Notes under the pieces: generated by a model | Databases searched by the model: none | The model's input: only the letters and a program-made list of their open reading frames with translations | Told to the model about the DNA's origin: nothing | Assembly (NCBI RefSeq): GCF_012275445.1 | Contig: NZ_JAAZQK010000007.1 | Span: 186,001 to 250,000 of the forward strand | DNA length: 64,000 bases | DNA from: Rhizobacter sp. SG703 | GTDB taxonomy: Bacteria > Pseudomonadota > Gammaproteobacteria > Burkholderiales > Burkholderiaceae_C | Direction: 5' to 3' | Part shown: piece after piece, positions 34,780-44,398 of the stretch | Numbering within the stretch: position 1 is the first letter of the stretch | How the letters are laid out: each line of letters opens with the position of its first letter | Position numbers and translations under genes: made by a program

Positions 34780-35631
34780 TTACATCCTGACACGCAAGCG
34801 GCCGTCCATCCGGAACCGGTGTGCGAGGCCCACCGGGTTGACGGCCTCGTCGCGGTACAGGCGAAAGGCCACGTACTGCTCCGACGGCGCGAGCCAGCGC
34901 TCCTTCTGCGCATCGAGCAGGCGCCAGCTGCCGTCCAGGTAGAGCTCGGCCCAGTTGTGATACTCCTCGGCGCGCGGCGCGGCACTGCCTTCGGTGACGT
35001 AGCCGCCCACCATGCGCGCCGGAATGCCGTTCGCGCGCGCCAGCGCCACCGCGAGGAAGGCGTATTCGGTGCAATCGCCGCGCCCCTGGCGCAAGGCCTG
35101 CAGCGCCCCCAGGTCGTCGGCGACGTAGCCGGCGTATTGCAGGCGGGTGCGCACCGATTCGTAGATCGCCTGTGCGGTCTCGATGGCCGTCGCGCGCTTC
35201 AGCGCGAGCGCGGCCTCGCGGATGCGCGCATCGTCGACCTCGATGTAGCGCTCGGACCGCAGCCACGGGCGCGGGTCGTCCAGCGCAGACGGCAGCGGCG
35301 CACGGCGCATCGCCACCTCGAAGCCGAGCGCCAGCACCTTGGTCCCCCAGGGCGCCACCGGCGGCAGCGCCAGCTTCAGCAGCGTGTGGCCGAGCGGGTC
35401 TCCCACCTGCTCGTGCGCCAGCGCGCAGGTCACGCGCAGCAGTTTCTGCGCCGGGCCGTCGGCCAGCGGCGCGTACAGCCACAGCACCTGGTCCTGCAGC
35501 ACATCGCCACCCGGGTTGGTCAGCGTGATCGCGAAGCGCAGTTGCCGATCGAGCGCCGGCTCGGCAGCGAGGGCGCGCGCCGGCACCGCGGCGGCAAGCC
35601 ACGCCAGCACCGCGCGGCGGGACGCGCTCAC
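34780..35631 (-). CDS. Exported transglutaminase-like cysteine protease-fold protein
   Basis: The 283-residue protein has a signal-like N-terminus (SASRRAVLAWLAAAVPARALA). The transglutaminase core is visible: the nucleophile Cys in GRGDCTEYAFLAVALARANGIPARMVGGYV, then His and the acid in EEYHNWAELYLDGSWRLLDAQK. A beta-rich N-terminal part (RFAITLTNPGGDVLQDQVLWLYAPL) precedes it. These enzymes cross-link or cleave peptides. The GTG at 35631 overlaps the previous stop (GTGA), so it is a tail gene of the secretion operon. A role in processing or anchoring secreted proteins is inferred, not shown. Confidence 0.83.
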   Translation of the reverse strand: MSASRRAVLAWLAAAVPARALAAEPALDRQLRFAITLTNPGGDVLQDQVLWLYAPLADGPAQKLLRVTCALAHEQVGDPLGHTLLKLALPPVAPWGTKVLALGFEVAMRRAPLPSALDDPRPWLRSERYIEVDDARIREAALALKRATAIETAQAIYESVRTRLQYAGYVADDLGALQALRQGRGDCTEYAFLAVALARANGIPARMVGGYVTEGSAAPRAEEYHNWAELYLDGSWRLLDAQKERWLAPSEQYVAFRLYRDEAVNPVGLAHRFRMDGRLRVRM

Positions 35632-36524
35632 AGTCCGCACGCCGGCTGCTTCGGCCCGCGCGCCTGGGCGGTCCACACCTGCTGCTGCTGCTTCATCTGC
35701 TTCGCGTACGCGTCGGCACCGTCGGCGTACACCAGCAGCGGCAACGGGGCCAGCGCGTTGCGCAAGGCCAGCAGGTCGCCGACCGGCATCTCCGGCGGCG
35801 CCACCAGCACGACGGCCGCGACGGCACGGTCCCTCGTCGTCTTGCGCTGTGTCGCCAATGCCTTCCGGACGGTCGCCACGCCCGCATCGGCGATCACCTG
35901 CACCTGGGGCAACGCGGCCTGCAGGCGCGCCTGGTCCGGCACGGCCAGCACCAGGTTGGCGTCGAAGTGACTTTCCAGCCACAACTGCGGCGCACTGAGT
36001 CGCGGCACCTCGTCGGCCAGCGCGTTGCGCGACAGCACCGGCCGCCCGGCGGCCCGCCAGGCCGGCATGCCGCCCTGCAGCACGCGCACGTCGCGAAAGC
36101 CCTGCGTCTTCAGCCTCGCGCAGGCCACGTACAACTCGCGCTCGGCCCGTCCATCGCCCATCAGCACCAGCGTCTTTCCCTTCAGGAACGGCTTGCCGGA
36201 CAGCTGGTCGGCACTCAGCTGCAGCGCGCCGTCGACGGTCGCCAGTTCGCGTTCGGGGCTGCTGCGCACGTCGAGCAGCAGGGGCTGCCCCTGCCCGGCC
36301 AGGCGAACCCACTGGTCGACGCCGAGGCGGCACGCCAGGTCGGGTTTCGGTTCAGCCGCGCCGCGCCATGCATCGCCCGGCCCGGTGAAATCGTCGCGGC
36401 GGCAGACACCGGTGGACGGCGCGACGTTCTTCAGCGCGTCGGGCAGCACCGAGCCCGGGCGCACCGTCTGCGGCAGCGCCGACCCGGCGGCCAGCAGCAA
36501 CGCGATCGCGACCCAGCGCGTCAT
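35628..36524 (-). CDS. Exported rhodanese-like protein without the catalytic cysteine
   Basis: The 298-residue product has a signal peptide (MTRWVAIALLLAAGSALPQ) and a PQQ-associated-type rhodanese fold: DQWVRLAGQGQPLLLDVRSSPERELATVDGALQLSADQL and FRDVRVLQGGMPAWRAAGRPV. The active-site loop that normally reads C-x-x-G-x-R is LMGDGRAEREL here, so the sulfur-carrying Cys is missing. The C-terminal half continues with a second, weaker rhodanese-like unit. It is therefore probably a binding rather than sulfur-transfer protein. The ATG at 36524 overlaps the previous stop. Confidence 0.75.
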   Translation of the reverse strand: MTRWVAIALLLAAGSALPQTVRPGSVLPDALKNVAPSTGVCRRDDFTGPGDAWRGAAEPKPDLACRLGVDQWVRLAGQGQPLLLDVRSSPERELATVDGALQLSADQLSGKPFLKGKTLVLMGDGRAERELYVACARLKTQGFRDVRVLQGGMPAWRAAGRPVLSRNALADEVPRLSAPQLWLESHFDANLVLAVPDQARLQAALPQVQVIADAGVATVRKALATQRKTTRDRAVAAVVLVAPPEMPVGDLLALRNALAPLPLLVYADGADAYAKQMKQQQQVWTAQARGPKQPACGL

Positions 36525-37087
36525 GGCGCACTCGCCCCGGGGAAGGGCGCCGATGCCGCAGGGGCCGCGCTGGCCGCGTCGGCCGGTGCGCCGGCAGCAC
36601 CGTCTGCGCGCAGCAACAGATCCGCCGGGTAGGTGAAGACCCAGTCGCTGTACTTCTGCTTGCCGCGAAATGCCATGTCGTCCGCGTCGAAGTGGTCCTG
36701 CTTGATCGGTTGCCGCTGCGACAGCGAGTACACGCCGACGATGCGCCCGCCCACGCGCATCAGTCCCCACTCGGGCCGGCCCGTCATCGGGTCCACGAAC
36801 ACCTTGCGCAGGTAGCGGCGCAGGCCCGGGCTGCGCTTGTCGCGCAGCAGGTCGTCCAGCTCGGCGGGGTACTCGCGCCGCCCGCCCGCGAGCTGCGTCT
36901 CGTGGTAGCGGCCGATGGCGCGCCGGAACTGCTGGCCGATGCCCAGCAGCTCGCGCTCCTTGTCGCGCTGCACCGCGGTGCTGTAGACCTCGGCAGCCGC
37001 GGTCAGCCCGATGCCGAGGAACGCCACCACCAGCAGCACCCACAGGTAGGCGAAGCCATCGAGTCGGCGGGCCCTAGAGCGTCTCAT
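36521..37087 (-). CDS. Pseudopilin-like type II secretion protein
   Basis: The product is about 188 residues. After a basic start ([10 protein letters not shown]) comes one hydrophobic segment, FAYLWVLLVVAFLGIGLTAAAEVY, and the [23 protein letters not shown] amphipathic helix typical of GspG-like proteins. The rest is a small globular domain (YPAELDDLLRDKRSPGLRRYLRKVFVDPMTGRPEWGLM), resembling the neighbouring pseudopilins, with an Ala/Pro-rich tail. The glycine before FAYL may be a degenerate prepilin peptidase site. The start at 37087 avoids a larger overlap; 37120 is an alternative. Confidence 0.75.
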   Translation of the reverse strand: MRRSRARRLDGFAYLWVLLVVAFLGIGLTAAAEVYSTAVQRDKERELLGIGQQFRRAIGRYHETQLAGGRREYPAELDDLLRDKRSPGLRRYLRKVFVDPMTGRPEWGLMRVGGRIVGVYSLSQRQPIKQDHFDADDMAFRGKQKYSDWVFTYPADLLLRADGAAGAPADAASAAPAASAPFPGASAP

Positions 37088-37454
37088 ACGGCCTGCCATC
37101 GTGCGCCGCACCGGCGGCACCGCTCTTCACGTCGGCGATGCCGGTCTGTTCGCTGTCCTTGGGCGGCACCAGGATCCAGCTGCGATCCGAATCGGTCACC
37201 GGGTCGGTCGGCACCGCACGCAGGTATTTCTGGTCGACCAGGTCCTGCAGCGTCTCGGGGTAGCGGCCTTTGTCGGCGTAGTACTTGTCGAGCGTGGTGC
37301 GCAGCACCTGCAGGTTCTCCTTCAGCACCACGTCCTTCGACTTGTCGAGCGAGCCGAAGTAGCGTGGCAGCGCGATCGCCAGCAGCAGCGCGACGATCGC
37401 CATCACGACCAGCATCTCGATCAGCGTGAAGCCGCGGCGCACGGGGGTCACCAT
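37074..37454 (-). CDS. Type II secretion pseudopilin (GspG-like)
   Basis: This small pseudopilin of 126 residues has the clear prepilin peptidase site [28 protein letters not shown], with the conserved Glu at position +5. The C-terminal part has the short [22 protein letters not shown] region of GspG proteins but ends at YETL, with a typical GspG length near 130. Start and stop overlap both neighbours by several bases, so it is part of the tight operon. Confidence 0.88.
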   Translation of the reverse strand: MVTPVRRGFTLIEMLVVMAIVALLLAIALPRYFGSLDKSKDVVLKENLQVLRTTLDKYYADKGRYPETLQDLVDQKYLRAVPTDPVTDSDRSWILVPPKDSEQTGIADVKSGAAGAAHDGRPYETL

Positions 37455-37927
37455 TGCTCGTACGGCACGCCGTTCAGGCCCTGCCGCGTCGATCTGGAAT
37501 GCACGTCGAACACGTCCTCGCCCTCGGCCGGATCGTCCGGCGGCGAGGCATAGCTGCGCAGCGCCCAGGTCTCGGCCGGCTTCAGCGAGGCGTCGGCCGC
37601 CATCGGGTCGCGCGGCAGCGTGCGCAGGAAGTAGATGTTCTGCTTCGTCGGGCTGCGCTGGTCGGGCACGCCGTCGACCAGGTCGTCCAGCGTCTTCGGA
37701 TAGCCGCTTTCGCCCAGCTTCTGCACCAGCCGGCCCTGGTCGGACGCGCGCTTGTAGGCATCCAGCGCCTCGCGGATCTGCAGCAGCGCGCTGCGCAGCT
37801 CGCGCTCCTTGTCGCGCTGCACCGCGACCTGCGCCATCGGCACGGCCACCATCACCAGCACGCCCATGATGGCCAGCGTCATCATCAGCTCGACGAAGGT
37901 GAAGCCGGCGGCGCGCCTGCGGGTCAC
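37448..37927 (-). CDS. Type II secretion pseudopilin (GspG/H-like)
   Basis: The 159-residue product has the prepilin signature [25 protein letters not shown] and a [31 protein letters not shown] helix very like its neighbours. The C-terminus keeps the [31 protein letters not shown] region. The GTG start at 37927 overlaps the secretin stop (GTGA). Together with the two genes downstream it makes three small pseudopilins in a row, so the set is probably the tip or minor pilin complex of this machine. Confidence 0.87.
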   Translation of the reverse strand: MTRRRAAGFTFVELMMTLAIMGVLVMVAVPMAQVAVQRDKERELRSALLQIREALDAYKRASDQGRLVQKLGESGYPKTLDDLVDGVPDQRSPTKQNIYFLRTLPRDPMAADASLKPAETWALRSYASPPDDPAEGEDVFDVHSRSTRQGLNGVPYEQW

Positions 37928-40254
37928 GGCAGCACCTTCACCAGTTGCTCCGGGGGAAGCGCCAGCGGCATGGCCGGGGCCGGTTCGGGCGTGGCCGACA
38001 GCAGCTGCAGCTTGCCGCTGCCGGCCTTCAGCGCCTTGAAGGACACCAGCAGCACGTTGCCCGAGCCGTTGACGCCGGCATCGCTGCCGGACGGGTTCTG
38101 GCGAACCATCGACACGAAGAGCTTGCCCTGCGCGGGATCGGAGCGCTGGTTGAACAGCGTCGCGCCGCCGGCCTGCTTGAAGAAATCGCCCTCCTGCGCC
38201 TGCACCAGCTGCAACAGCTGCGGGTCGAAGCCGAGCAGCAGCGGCAGCCCGCGCAGCGGCCCCTGGCTCGACAGCCGCAGCACCGCGGTGAACTGCTCGC
38301 CGACCTTGACCTGCGCCGGCAGCTGCCAGCTCAGCGAGACGGCGCCGGGCACGGTGGCGGCCGGGGGCGGCGCGGCAGCCACGGCGGCCACCGCCGGCGC
38401 CACGCCCGGCGGCGCTGGTGTCGCCCCCGCGGCCGGCACCGGCTGGCCCACCCGCGGCACCGCCGCCGCGGCCGCCTTCTCGGGCTCCACCGCCTCGAGC
38501 CGCAACGACGGCGCGCCGATGCTGCTCTCGGTCCCCGAATCGAACTCGGCGGAGACCAGGTCGGGCCGGCGGATCGAGCGCACGATGTGCGGCGTGATCG
38601 ACAGCAGCACCTCGCTGCGCTGCTTGTCGTCCTTCTGGCTGCCGAACAGCCGCCCCAGCACCGGCAACTCGCCGAGCGCCGGCACCTTGTTGGCGGTGGA
38701 CCGATCCTCGTCGTTGATCAGTCCGGCCAGGATCTGGGTCTCGCCGTCCTTCAGCCGCAGCACGGTGTTGGCACCGCGCGTGCCGATCTGGTACGACAGC
38801 GATCCCGACTTGCTCAGCACCTCGCGCACCAGGCTCGAGACCTCGAGGTTCACCTTGATCGCCACCTCCTCGTCGAGGTAGATGGTGGGCTCGACCTCCA
38901 GCTTCAGGCCGACGTCGACGTAGTTCACCGACTCCGACACGAAGCCGGTCGAGGTGGAGGTGGTGGTGATCACCGGCACGCGATCGCCGATCAGGATCTT
39001 CGCCTTCTCCTTGTTGCGCACGCGGATGCGCGGGTTGGCGAGGATGTTCCCGTCGGTGTCCTCCTTGCGCGCGTTGATCAGCATGCTGCCGACCGAGGCC
39101 TGGATGGTGTTGCGGTTGATGTTGCGCAACTCGTTGAGCGTCCACGGCTCGGTGGCCATGTTCAGCGGCGACAGCGTCAGCTGGCTCGGCCACTGCACGC
39201 CGAGCTCGAGCAGCCGGGTGCGCTTGACCTCGAGCACCTCGACGTCGAGCATCACCTCCGGGTCGCTCAGGTCCTGCAGCGCCACGATGCGCTCGGCCAT
39301 GCGGATCGCCTCGGGCGTGTCGCGCATCATGATGATGCCCAGCCGCTCGTCGATCACCAGGTCCTTGGTCTTCACCAGCGTCTTGATCGCGCCCGACACC
39401 GCCTTCACGTCGGCATTGGTCAGGTAGAAGCTGCGCACCGCGAGCGTCTGGTAGTCCTTCAGCTTCTGCGGCGTGCTCGGGTAGATCAGCAGCGCGTTGT
39501 CGCTCAGCACCTTCTGCTCCAGCTGGTTGGTCACCAGCAGCAGGCGCACCGCGTCCTCGATCGAGGTGTTCTTCACCAGGATGCTGGCCTTCAGGTCGGG
39601 ACGGAGGTCCTTGTCGAACAGGAAGTTCAGGCCCGACACCTTGGCGATCACGTCGAACACCGACTTCAGCGGCGCGTCGCGGAACTCCAGCGTGATCGGC
39701 TTGCGGTAGGCCGCGGCGAGGCGCGTCTCGGGCTTGACCAGCCTGCCGCGCGCCTCGTCGACGCGCGCCTTCAGGTTCAGCGCATCCTTCTGGTTGGGGT
39801 TCTCGGCCAGCACCGGCCGGATCTTCTCGAGCGCGAGGTCCAGGTCGGCCGCCGCGCCCTTCTTCAGCAGCACCTCGCCTTCGGCGACGGCCTGGCGGTG
39901 GCGGCGTTCGGTCAGCAGCGCGTCCAGGCCCTGGCGCGCCATCGCGTTGTCGGGCTCGATGGCCTGCACCTGGCGGTAGGCTTTCTCGGCATCGGTGAGC
40001 CGACCCTCGCGGCGCGCCGCCTCGCCGGCCAGCACCTGGCGGTTGACAAGCGACGCGCGCTGCGTCGCGAGGCCGATGCGGTATTCGGCGTTGGCAGGTT
40101 CCAGCCGCACCGCCTCCTGCAACTTGGCCAGGCCCTCGGTCGTCTTGCCGGCGGCCAGCAACGCGTTGCCGTCGCGGTAGGCCTGCGGCGCCGCGCAGCC
40201 GCTCAGCAGCAGCACCAGCACCAGCAACGCCGCCCGTGGATCAAACCATCTCAT
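37924..40254 (-). CDS. gspD: Outer-membrane secretin (GspD/MshL-like) with C-terminal cohesin-like domain
   Basis: The 776-residue lipoprotein (Cys in LLLSGCAA) has, in order: TPR-type helices (about 30-160), an STN/N-domain region ([28 protein letters not shown]), and the secretin channel (from [10 protein letters not shown] to [15 protein letters not shown]) with the [24 protein letters not shown] and [15 protein letters not shown] signatures. Beyond the channel is a Pro/Ala-rich linker and an extra domain ([22 protein letters not shown] to [14 protein letters not shown]) that looks like a cohesin fold. The secretin forms the exit pore; the extra domain would be at a channel end and may bind cargo or another component. 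ATGA overlap upstream. Confidence 0.9.
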   Translation of the reverse strand: MRWFDPRAALLVLVLLLSGCAAPQAYRDGNALLAAGKTTEGLAKLQEAVRLEPANAEYRIGLATQRASLVNRQVLAGEAARREGRLTDAEKAYRQVQAIEPDNAMARQGLDALLTERRHRQAVAEGEVLLKKGAAADLDLALEKIRPVLAENPNQKDALNLKARVDEARGRLVKPETRLAAAYRKPITLEFRDAPLKSVFDVIAKVSGLNFLFDKDLRPDLKASILVKNTSIEDAVRLLLVTNQLEQKVLSDNALLIYPSTPQKLKDYQTLAVRSFYLTNADVKAVSGAIKTLVKTKDLVIDERLGIIMMRDTPEAIRMAERIVALQDLSDPEVMLDVEVLEVKRTRLLELGVQWPSQLTLSPLNMATEPWTLNELRNINRNTIQASVGSMLINARKEDTDGNILANPRIRVRNKEKAKILIGDRVPVITTTSTSTGFVSESVNYVDVGLKLEVEPTIYLDEEVAIKVNLEVSSLVREVLSKSGSLSYQIGTRGANTVLRLKDGETQILAGLINDEDRSTANKVPALGELPVLGRLFGSQKDDKQRSEVLLSITPHIVRSIRRPDLVSAEFDSGTESSIGAPSLRLEAVEPEKAAAAAVPRVGQPVPAAGATPAPPGVAPAVAAVAAAPPPAATVPGAVSLSWQLPAQVKVGEQFTAVLRLSSQGPLRGLPLLLGFDPQLLQLVQAQEGDFFKQAGGATLFNQRSDPAQGKLFVSMVRQNPSGSDAGVNGSGNVLLVSFKALKAGSGKLQLLSATPEPAPAMPLALPPEQLVKVLP

Positions 40255-40820
40255 CTCGTGTCTCTCGGTTCGCTTCCCCCGACGTCCAGGGTCTGCTTCT
40301 GGTTCAGCGGCGTGTAGACCAGCGTCAGCGTACCGCCCTGCAGGCTTTCCACCTTGTAGTTCTGGGCCACGGTGTCGCCGACGCGCACGACCAGGTTCTG
40401 GTCGTTGTATTGCAGGAACACCGCGAGTTCGCCGGCGTCGTCGTAGCGGCCGAGCACGCGGAACGGCAGCGGCGGCGCCTGCGGCGGCGGTGGCGGAGGC
40501 GGTGGTGTCACGGCCACCGGCGCGGCGACGACGGGTGCCGGTGGCGGCGTCCAGCGCGTCGCGCCGAAGATCGTGTCGGTCTCGCCCGGTGCCCCGGCGC
40601 CTTCACGGGGACGGATGCGCAGCACCTCGGCGTTGCGCGACGCGGCGGCCCGCACCGGCGCAGGCGAAGACGCCGCGGCAGCCGGCGCGCGCGCTGCGGC
40701 CGTGCGCGTGCGCTCGGCCAGCTCGACCCCACCGCTGGCCGGCGCCGGCGCGAACCAGGCGGCCAGCAGCGTCGATCCCAGGCCCAGGCCGAGCAGGCTG
40801 CGCGTGAGAACGGGCTTCAT
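40251..40820 (-). CDS. PilP/GspC-like inner-membrane protein
   Basis: The 189-residue protein has one N-terminal membrane segment (TRSLLGLGLGSTLLAAWFAPAPA), an Ala/Pro-rich linker including a run of prolines, and a small beta domain at the C-terminus (FRVLGRYDDAGELAVFLQYNDQNLVVRVGDTVAQNYKVESL) like the periplasmic HR domain of GspC or PilP. It probably links the secretin to the inner-membrane platform. Start at 40820 chosen because it gives a clean membrane anchor. Stop overlaps the secretin ATG (ATGA). Confidence 0.8.
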   Translation of the reverse strand: MKPVLTRSLLGLGLGSTLLAAWFAPAPASGGVELAERTRTAAARAPAAAASSPAPVRAAASRNAEVLRIRPREGAGAPGETDTIFGATRWTPPPAPVVAAPVAVTPPPPPPPPQAPPLPFRVLGRYDDAGELAVFLQYNDQNLVVRVGDTVAQNYKVESLQGGTLTLVYTPLNQKQTLDVGGSEPRDTR

Positions 40821-41413
40821 CGCACCGGCTCCGGCAGGCGCGTCAGCAGCACCCATTGCAAGCGCACCTCGACGTCGGTCGACTCGATGCGTGCGCGCTT
40901 GAACTGCACGCTCTCCAGCGCCAGCGTCTTGTGCGACTGCAAGGCCGATTGCATCAGCTTCAGCACCGTCGGCGCATCGCCCTTCACCGGCAAGCTCATG
41001 CGGTAGCGCATGAAACCGCCCTGCAGGTCGGGTTGCGCGCGGTAGTCGCCGCGCGCCAGCACGAGGCGCAGGTCCTCGGCCTCGTTCAGCAGGTCCTGCA
41101 CGACCGTCGGGATGTCGTCGTGCGGCAGCAGGTAGTCGTCGAACGCCTTCAGGCGCGCGCGACCGTCGCGCTCGCCGGGGACGACCGGCGCCGCCGCCGG
41201 TTCAGCGGCGCGTCGGGCCAGGCGTTCGGCCAGCTGGGCCTGCGCCTGTTGCGCGGCAACGCTCTGCTGCCGGCCGACGACCGCCGCGGCGATGCCGAGA
41301 ACGGCCGCCAGCACCGGCACGATGCCCAGGCGCCCACCGTGCCGCATGAAGGCACGCACGATGCGGCGCAGCTCCCAGGCCAGCATCGCACCGACGAGGC
41401 TCAGTCGTTCCAT
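40817..41413 (-). CDS. PilO/GspM-like inner-membrane platform protein
   Basis: The 198-residue protein has a short cytoplasmic start, one membrane segment (LGIVPVLAAVLGIAAAVVG), a coiled coil (QQAQAQLAERLARRAAE) and a ferredoxin-like periplasmic domain (FMRYRMSLPVKGDAPTVLKLMQSALQSHKTLALESVQFKRA), the arrangement of PilO/GspM. It should form a dimer with the protein encoded just upstream. ATGA and 13-base overlaps tie it to both neighbours. Confidence 0.8.
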   Translation of the reverse strand: MERLSLVGAMLAWELRRIVRAFMRHGGRLGIVPVLAAVLGIAAAVVGRQQSVAAQQAQAQLAERLARRAAEPAAAPVVPGERDGRARLKAFDDYLLPHDDIPTVVQDLLNEAEDLRLVLARGDYRAQPDLQGGFMRYRMSLPVKGDAPTVLKLMQSALQSHKTLALESVQFKRARIESTDVEVRLQWVLLTRLPEPVR

Positions 41414-42720
41414 GCGGCCTCCAGCGTGAAGCGATAAGGCCGCTCGGGCGTCGTGTCGTCGATCTCGTGGCGCGTGAGGTAGGCGCCGGTGAACGGTTTG
41501 CGCGACGACACGAAGGCGACGTAGCGCGCCATCTCGGCGCCGGTGCGGGCTTCGCCGGTGATCTTGATGCCGGCACCCGCACCTGCATTCGCACCGGGCG
41601 CCGCACCGAGCACGTCGACACCGAGCACCGCAACGCGGATGTCGCGCGGCGGCTGCAGCGCCTGCAGCAGCGCCGACACCGGCAGGTTCATCTCGCGGAT
41701 CGCGGCATTCACCGCCGGCACCCGCGCCTGTTCGTCCCGGCTGAGCGCGGCCGGCACCGCCGGCACGCTGCGCACTTGTGCCGCATCCAGTTGCTGCTGC
41801 AAGCCGTTGACGCGCTGCACCGCCTGCCAAGCCTGCAGCGACAGGCCGCCGGCCACCAGCAGCATCGCGGCCGCCACGGCCCAGCGCAGCCGCGTGACCG
41901 GTGCCTCGGGCGGCACGGCGTCGATGGCCAGGCGCTGCGTCGCGGCCAGCCCCGCCAGCTGGAGCGCGCGCGACATGGCGCGCGCCTGCAGAGGCAGGTC
42001 GACGGGGTTCAGCCCGGCCACCGCCTGGGCGGGCGATTCGGGTGCCGGCGCCAGGTCCAGCACCGCGAGTTCGGTGACCGCGGCCAGGCGCGGATCGCGC
42101 AGGCGCACGCGCTGCCACAGGCCTTCCAACTCCGCCACGCCGCCTTCGCGCAACGTGACGTCCGCCAACCGCCACGCGCCTTGTGCCAGCACCACCTGGC
42201 CCTGGTCGAGCACCGCCAGCGCCGCGCGGCCGCGCGGCGCCACCGTCCACGCGGTCACGCTGGTCGGCAGCACCGACGCGAGGCGCGCCCGGCTGCGCCC
42301 GGCCAGCGCGCGCAGCGCATCGAGCAGCAGCGCCGGATAGGCCACCGCGAGCCGCGGCTGCGCAAAGGCTGCATCGTCGAGCCGCAGCGTGTCGGGGGCC
42401 TGCACCTCGTGCCCGGCCTGCAGCAACTGGCCGCGCGCGAACGCCTCGGCCCGGCCGGCATCCTGCAGCGCCGCGCTCCACGGCACCGACGCGACCGCCA
42501 GCCACTTGTCGGCGACCACGGCACGCAACCGGGCCGCACCGGTCTCCACCTGCACGCGCTCCAGCGCGGCACACACGCCCGCCAGCGTCGCGTCGGCCCC
42601 CACCGGGGCGATCGACAGCGCCGACGCGCTGTCGGGCACCCACTGCCCGCGCGCCATCACGCCCCATTCGACGCGCAGCGCGCCGATCGCGACCACCAAC
42701 GTGGCATCAGCCGGCGACAC
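41401..42720 (-). CDS. GspL-like protein (PilM/PilN-type fusion)
   Basis: The 439-residue protein has an actin-like cytoplasmic half (LVVAIGALRVEWGVMARGQW, ADVTLREGGVAELEGLWQRVRL), then one membrane segment (WAVAAAMLLVAGGLSLQAW), a coiled coil and a PilN-like periplasmic half. That is the PilM plus PilN functions in one chain, as in GspL. It would recruit the ATPase to the membrane. The GTG at 42720 overlaps the ATPase gene by 14 bases. The actin-like half lacks obvious ATP-binding motifs, in line with GspL. Confidence 0.8.
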   Translation of the reverse strand: MSPADATLVVAIGALRVEWGVMARGQWVPDSASALSIAPVGADATLAGVCAALERVQVETGAARLRAVVADKWLAVASVPWSAALQDAGRAEAFARGQLLQAGHEVQAPDTLRLDDAAFAQPRLAVAYPALLLDALRALAGRSRARLASVLPTSVTAWTVAPRGRAALAVLDQGQVVLAQGAWRLADVTLREGGVAELEGLWQRVRLRDPRLAAVTELAVLDLAPAPESPAQAVAGLNPVDLPLQARAMSRALQLAGLAATQRLAIDAVPPEAPVTRLRWAVAAAMLLVAGGLSLQAWQAVQRVNGLQQQLDAAQVRSVPAVPAALSRDEQARVPAVNAAIREMNLPVSALLQALQPPRDIRVAVLGVDVLGAAPGANAGAGAGIKITGEARTGAEMARYVAFVSSRKPFTGAYLTRHEIDDTTPERPYRFTLEAAWND

Positions 42721-44398
42721 GGGCCACCTCCTCGAGCGTGGTCTCGCCGCGCGCCACCCATTGCCACGCCGCCTGCTGCAAGGGCTGCAGCCCGGCCTGC
42801 GCGGCGCGCTCCTTCAGCGCCGAGATGGGCGCCTTGCCGGCGATCAGCTCGCGCAGCCCGTCGTCCAGCAGCAGCACTTCGGCGACCGCCTTGCGGCCCT
42901 TGTAGCCGGCTCCGCGGCAGTGACCGCAGCCCTGTCCCGCCTTGAAGCGCCAGCCCTGCACCTGCCCGGCCGTCAGGCCGGCGGCCTCGATCTCGTGCAG
43001 CGCCGGCTGCACCTCGACCGCGCAGTGCGGGCAGTTGATGCGCAGCAGCCGCTGCGCGACGATGCCGTTCAGCGCCGCCGCGAAACTGTAGGCGTCGACG
43101 CCCATGTGCAGGAAGCGGCCCAGCACGTCGAACACGTTGTTCGCATGCACCGTCGTGAAGACCAGGTGGCCGGTCAGCGCGGCCTGCACCGCGATCTGCG
43201 CGGTCTCGCCGTCGCGGATCTCGCCGACCATGATCTTGTCCGGATCGTGGCGCAGGATCGACCGCAGCCCGCGCGCAAACGTCAGGCCCTTCTTCTCGTT
43301 GACGGGGATCTGCAGCACCCGCGGCAACCGGTACTCCACCGGGTCCTCGATGGTGACGATCTTGTCGCGGCCGGTGTGGATCTCGGTGATCGCGGCATAC
43401 AGCGTGGTGGTCTTGCCGGAGCCGGTCGGCCCGGTCACCAGCAGCATGCCGTGCGGGCGCGCCGCCAGGCGGCGGATGCCGGCCATCGTCAGCGCATCCA
43501 GGCCCAGGTGGTCCAGGCGCAGCGACTTGGCCTGCTCGGTCAGCGACTGCCGGTCGAGCAGGCGCAGCACCGCGTCCTCGCCGAAGATGTTGGGCATCAC
43601 CGAGACGCGGAAGTCGATCTCCCGGTCGTTCACGCGCACCTTGAAGCGCCCGTCCTGCGGGATGCGGCGTTCGGCGATGTCGAGCTCGGCCATCACCTTG
43701 ATGCGCGAGATCACCTGCTCGGCCATCTCCTGGCCTTGCACCTGGGTCAGCGGCACCAGCACGCCGTCGATGCGGCACAGCACGTGCAGGCAGCCGGCAT
43801 CGCATTCGAGGTGGATGTCGCTCGCCTGCAGCTTCAGCGCGTCGTAGAGCGTCGAGTTGACCAGCTTGACCACCGGGCTCGCGTCGTCGCCGATGCTGGC
43901 CAGCGTGATCACCGCGGCCACTTCTTCGTCGCCGGCGGCACCGGCACCGCCGTGGAAGCCGTCCATCGCGCGCAGCTGGCGCTCCTGCTGGGCGAGGCAC
44001 GCCTGCAGGTCGTCGGGGTGGGCGATCGCGACGCGCGGCGCGGCACCGGCCAGCCCGTGGCGGCGCAGCGCCCAGTCCTCGGCGGCACCGTCGAACGGGT
44101 CGCTCAGCACCAGGTGCGGCACGCGCGCTTCATCGGTGGCCAGCAGCACGCCGCGCTGCAGGCAATCGGCGTACGGGATGCGCTCGAATTGCGGGCGCAT
44201 CGCGTGCAGCTCGCGCATGCCGAGCACCGGGTAGCCGAAGCGTTCGCCGAGCGCGGCCATCAGCAGCTCGGGCGGCCAGCCGGCCAGCTGCTGCAGCGCC
44301 TGCACCAGCGAGCGCTCCTCGCGCGCGGCCAGCGCGCGCGCCGCATCGATCAGTGCCGGCGTCACCTCGGGCACCAGCGGCGGCTGCGGGCCGGTCAT
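42707..44398 (-). CDS. gspE: Type II secretion/pilus assembly ATPase (GspE/PilB-like)
   Basis: The 563-residue motor ATPase has an N-terminal MshEN-type domain (ALAAREERSLVQALQQLAGWPPELL), then the N2 domain (ASDIHLECDAGCLHVLCRIDG), Walker A GPTGSGKTTT, Asp box IVTIEDPVEY, Walker B KIMVGEIRDGETAQ, the His box TGHLVFTTVHAN and the zinc site formed by two Cys pairs (CPHC and CGHC). All motor motifs are intact, so it should power pseudopilus assembly. The ATG at 44398 overlaps gspF (ATGA). The C-terminal helices end normally. Confidence 0.95.
   Translation of the reverse strand: MTGPQPPLVPEVTPALIDAARALAAREERSLVQALQQLAGWPPELLMAALGERFGYPVLGMRELHAMRPQFERIPYADCLQRGVLLATDEARVPHLVLSDPFDGAAEDWALRRHGLAGAAPRVAIAHPDDLQACLAQQERQLRAMDGFHGGAGAAGDEEVAAVITLASIGDDASPVVKLVNSTLYDALKLQASDIHLECDAGCLHVLCRIDGVLVPLTQVQGQEMAEQVISRIKVMAELDIAERRIPQDGRFKVRVNDREIDFRVSVMPNIFGEDAVLRLLDRQSLTEQAKSLRLDHLGLDALTMAGIRRLAARPHGMLLVTGPTGSGKTTTLYAAITEIHTGRDKIVTIEDPVEYRLPRVLQIPVNEKKGLTFARGLRSILRHDPDKIMVGEIRDGETAQIAVQAALTGHLVFTTVHANNVFDVLGRFLHMGVDAYSFAAALNGIVAQRLLRINCPHCAVEVQPALHEIEAAGLTAGQVQGWRFKAGQGCGHCRGAGYKGRKAVAEVLLLDDGLRELIAGKAPISALKERAAQAGLQPLQQAAWQWVARGETTLEEVARVAG

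Noticed and set aside
34689-34985. N-terminal extension of the crystallin-domain protein
   Set aside because: It has no family features and would remove the signal peptide that starts at 34688.
35632-36333. N-terminal extension of the transglutaminase into the rhodanese region
   Set aside because: It is a shadow of the rhodanese gene; GTG at 35631 with overlap and signal-like sequence fits better.
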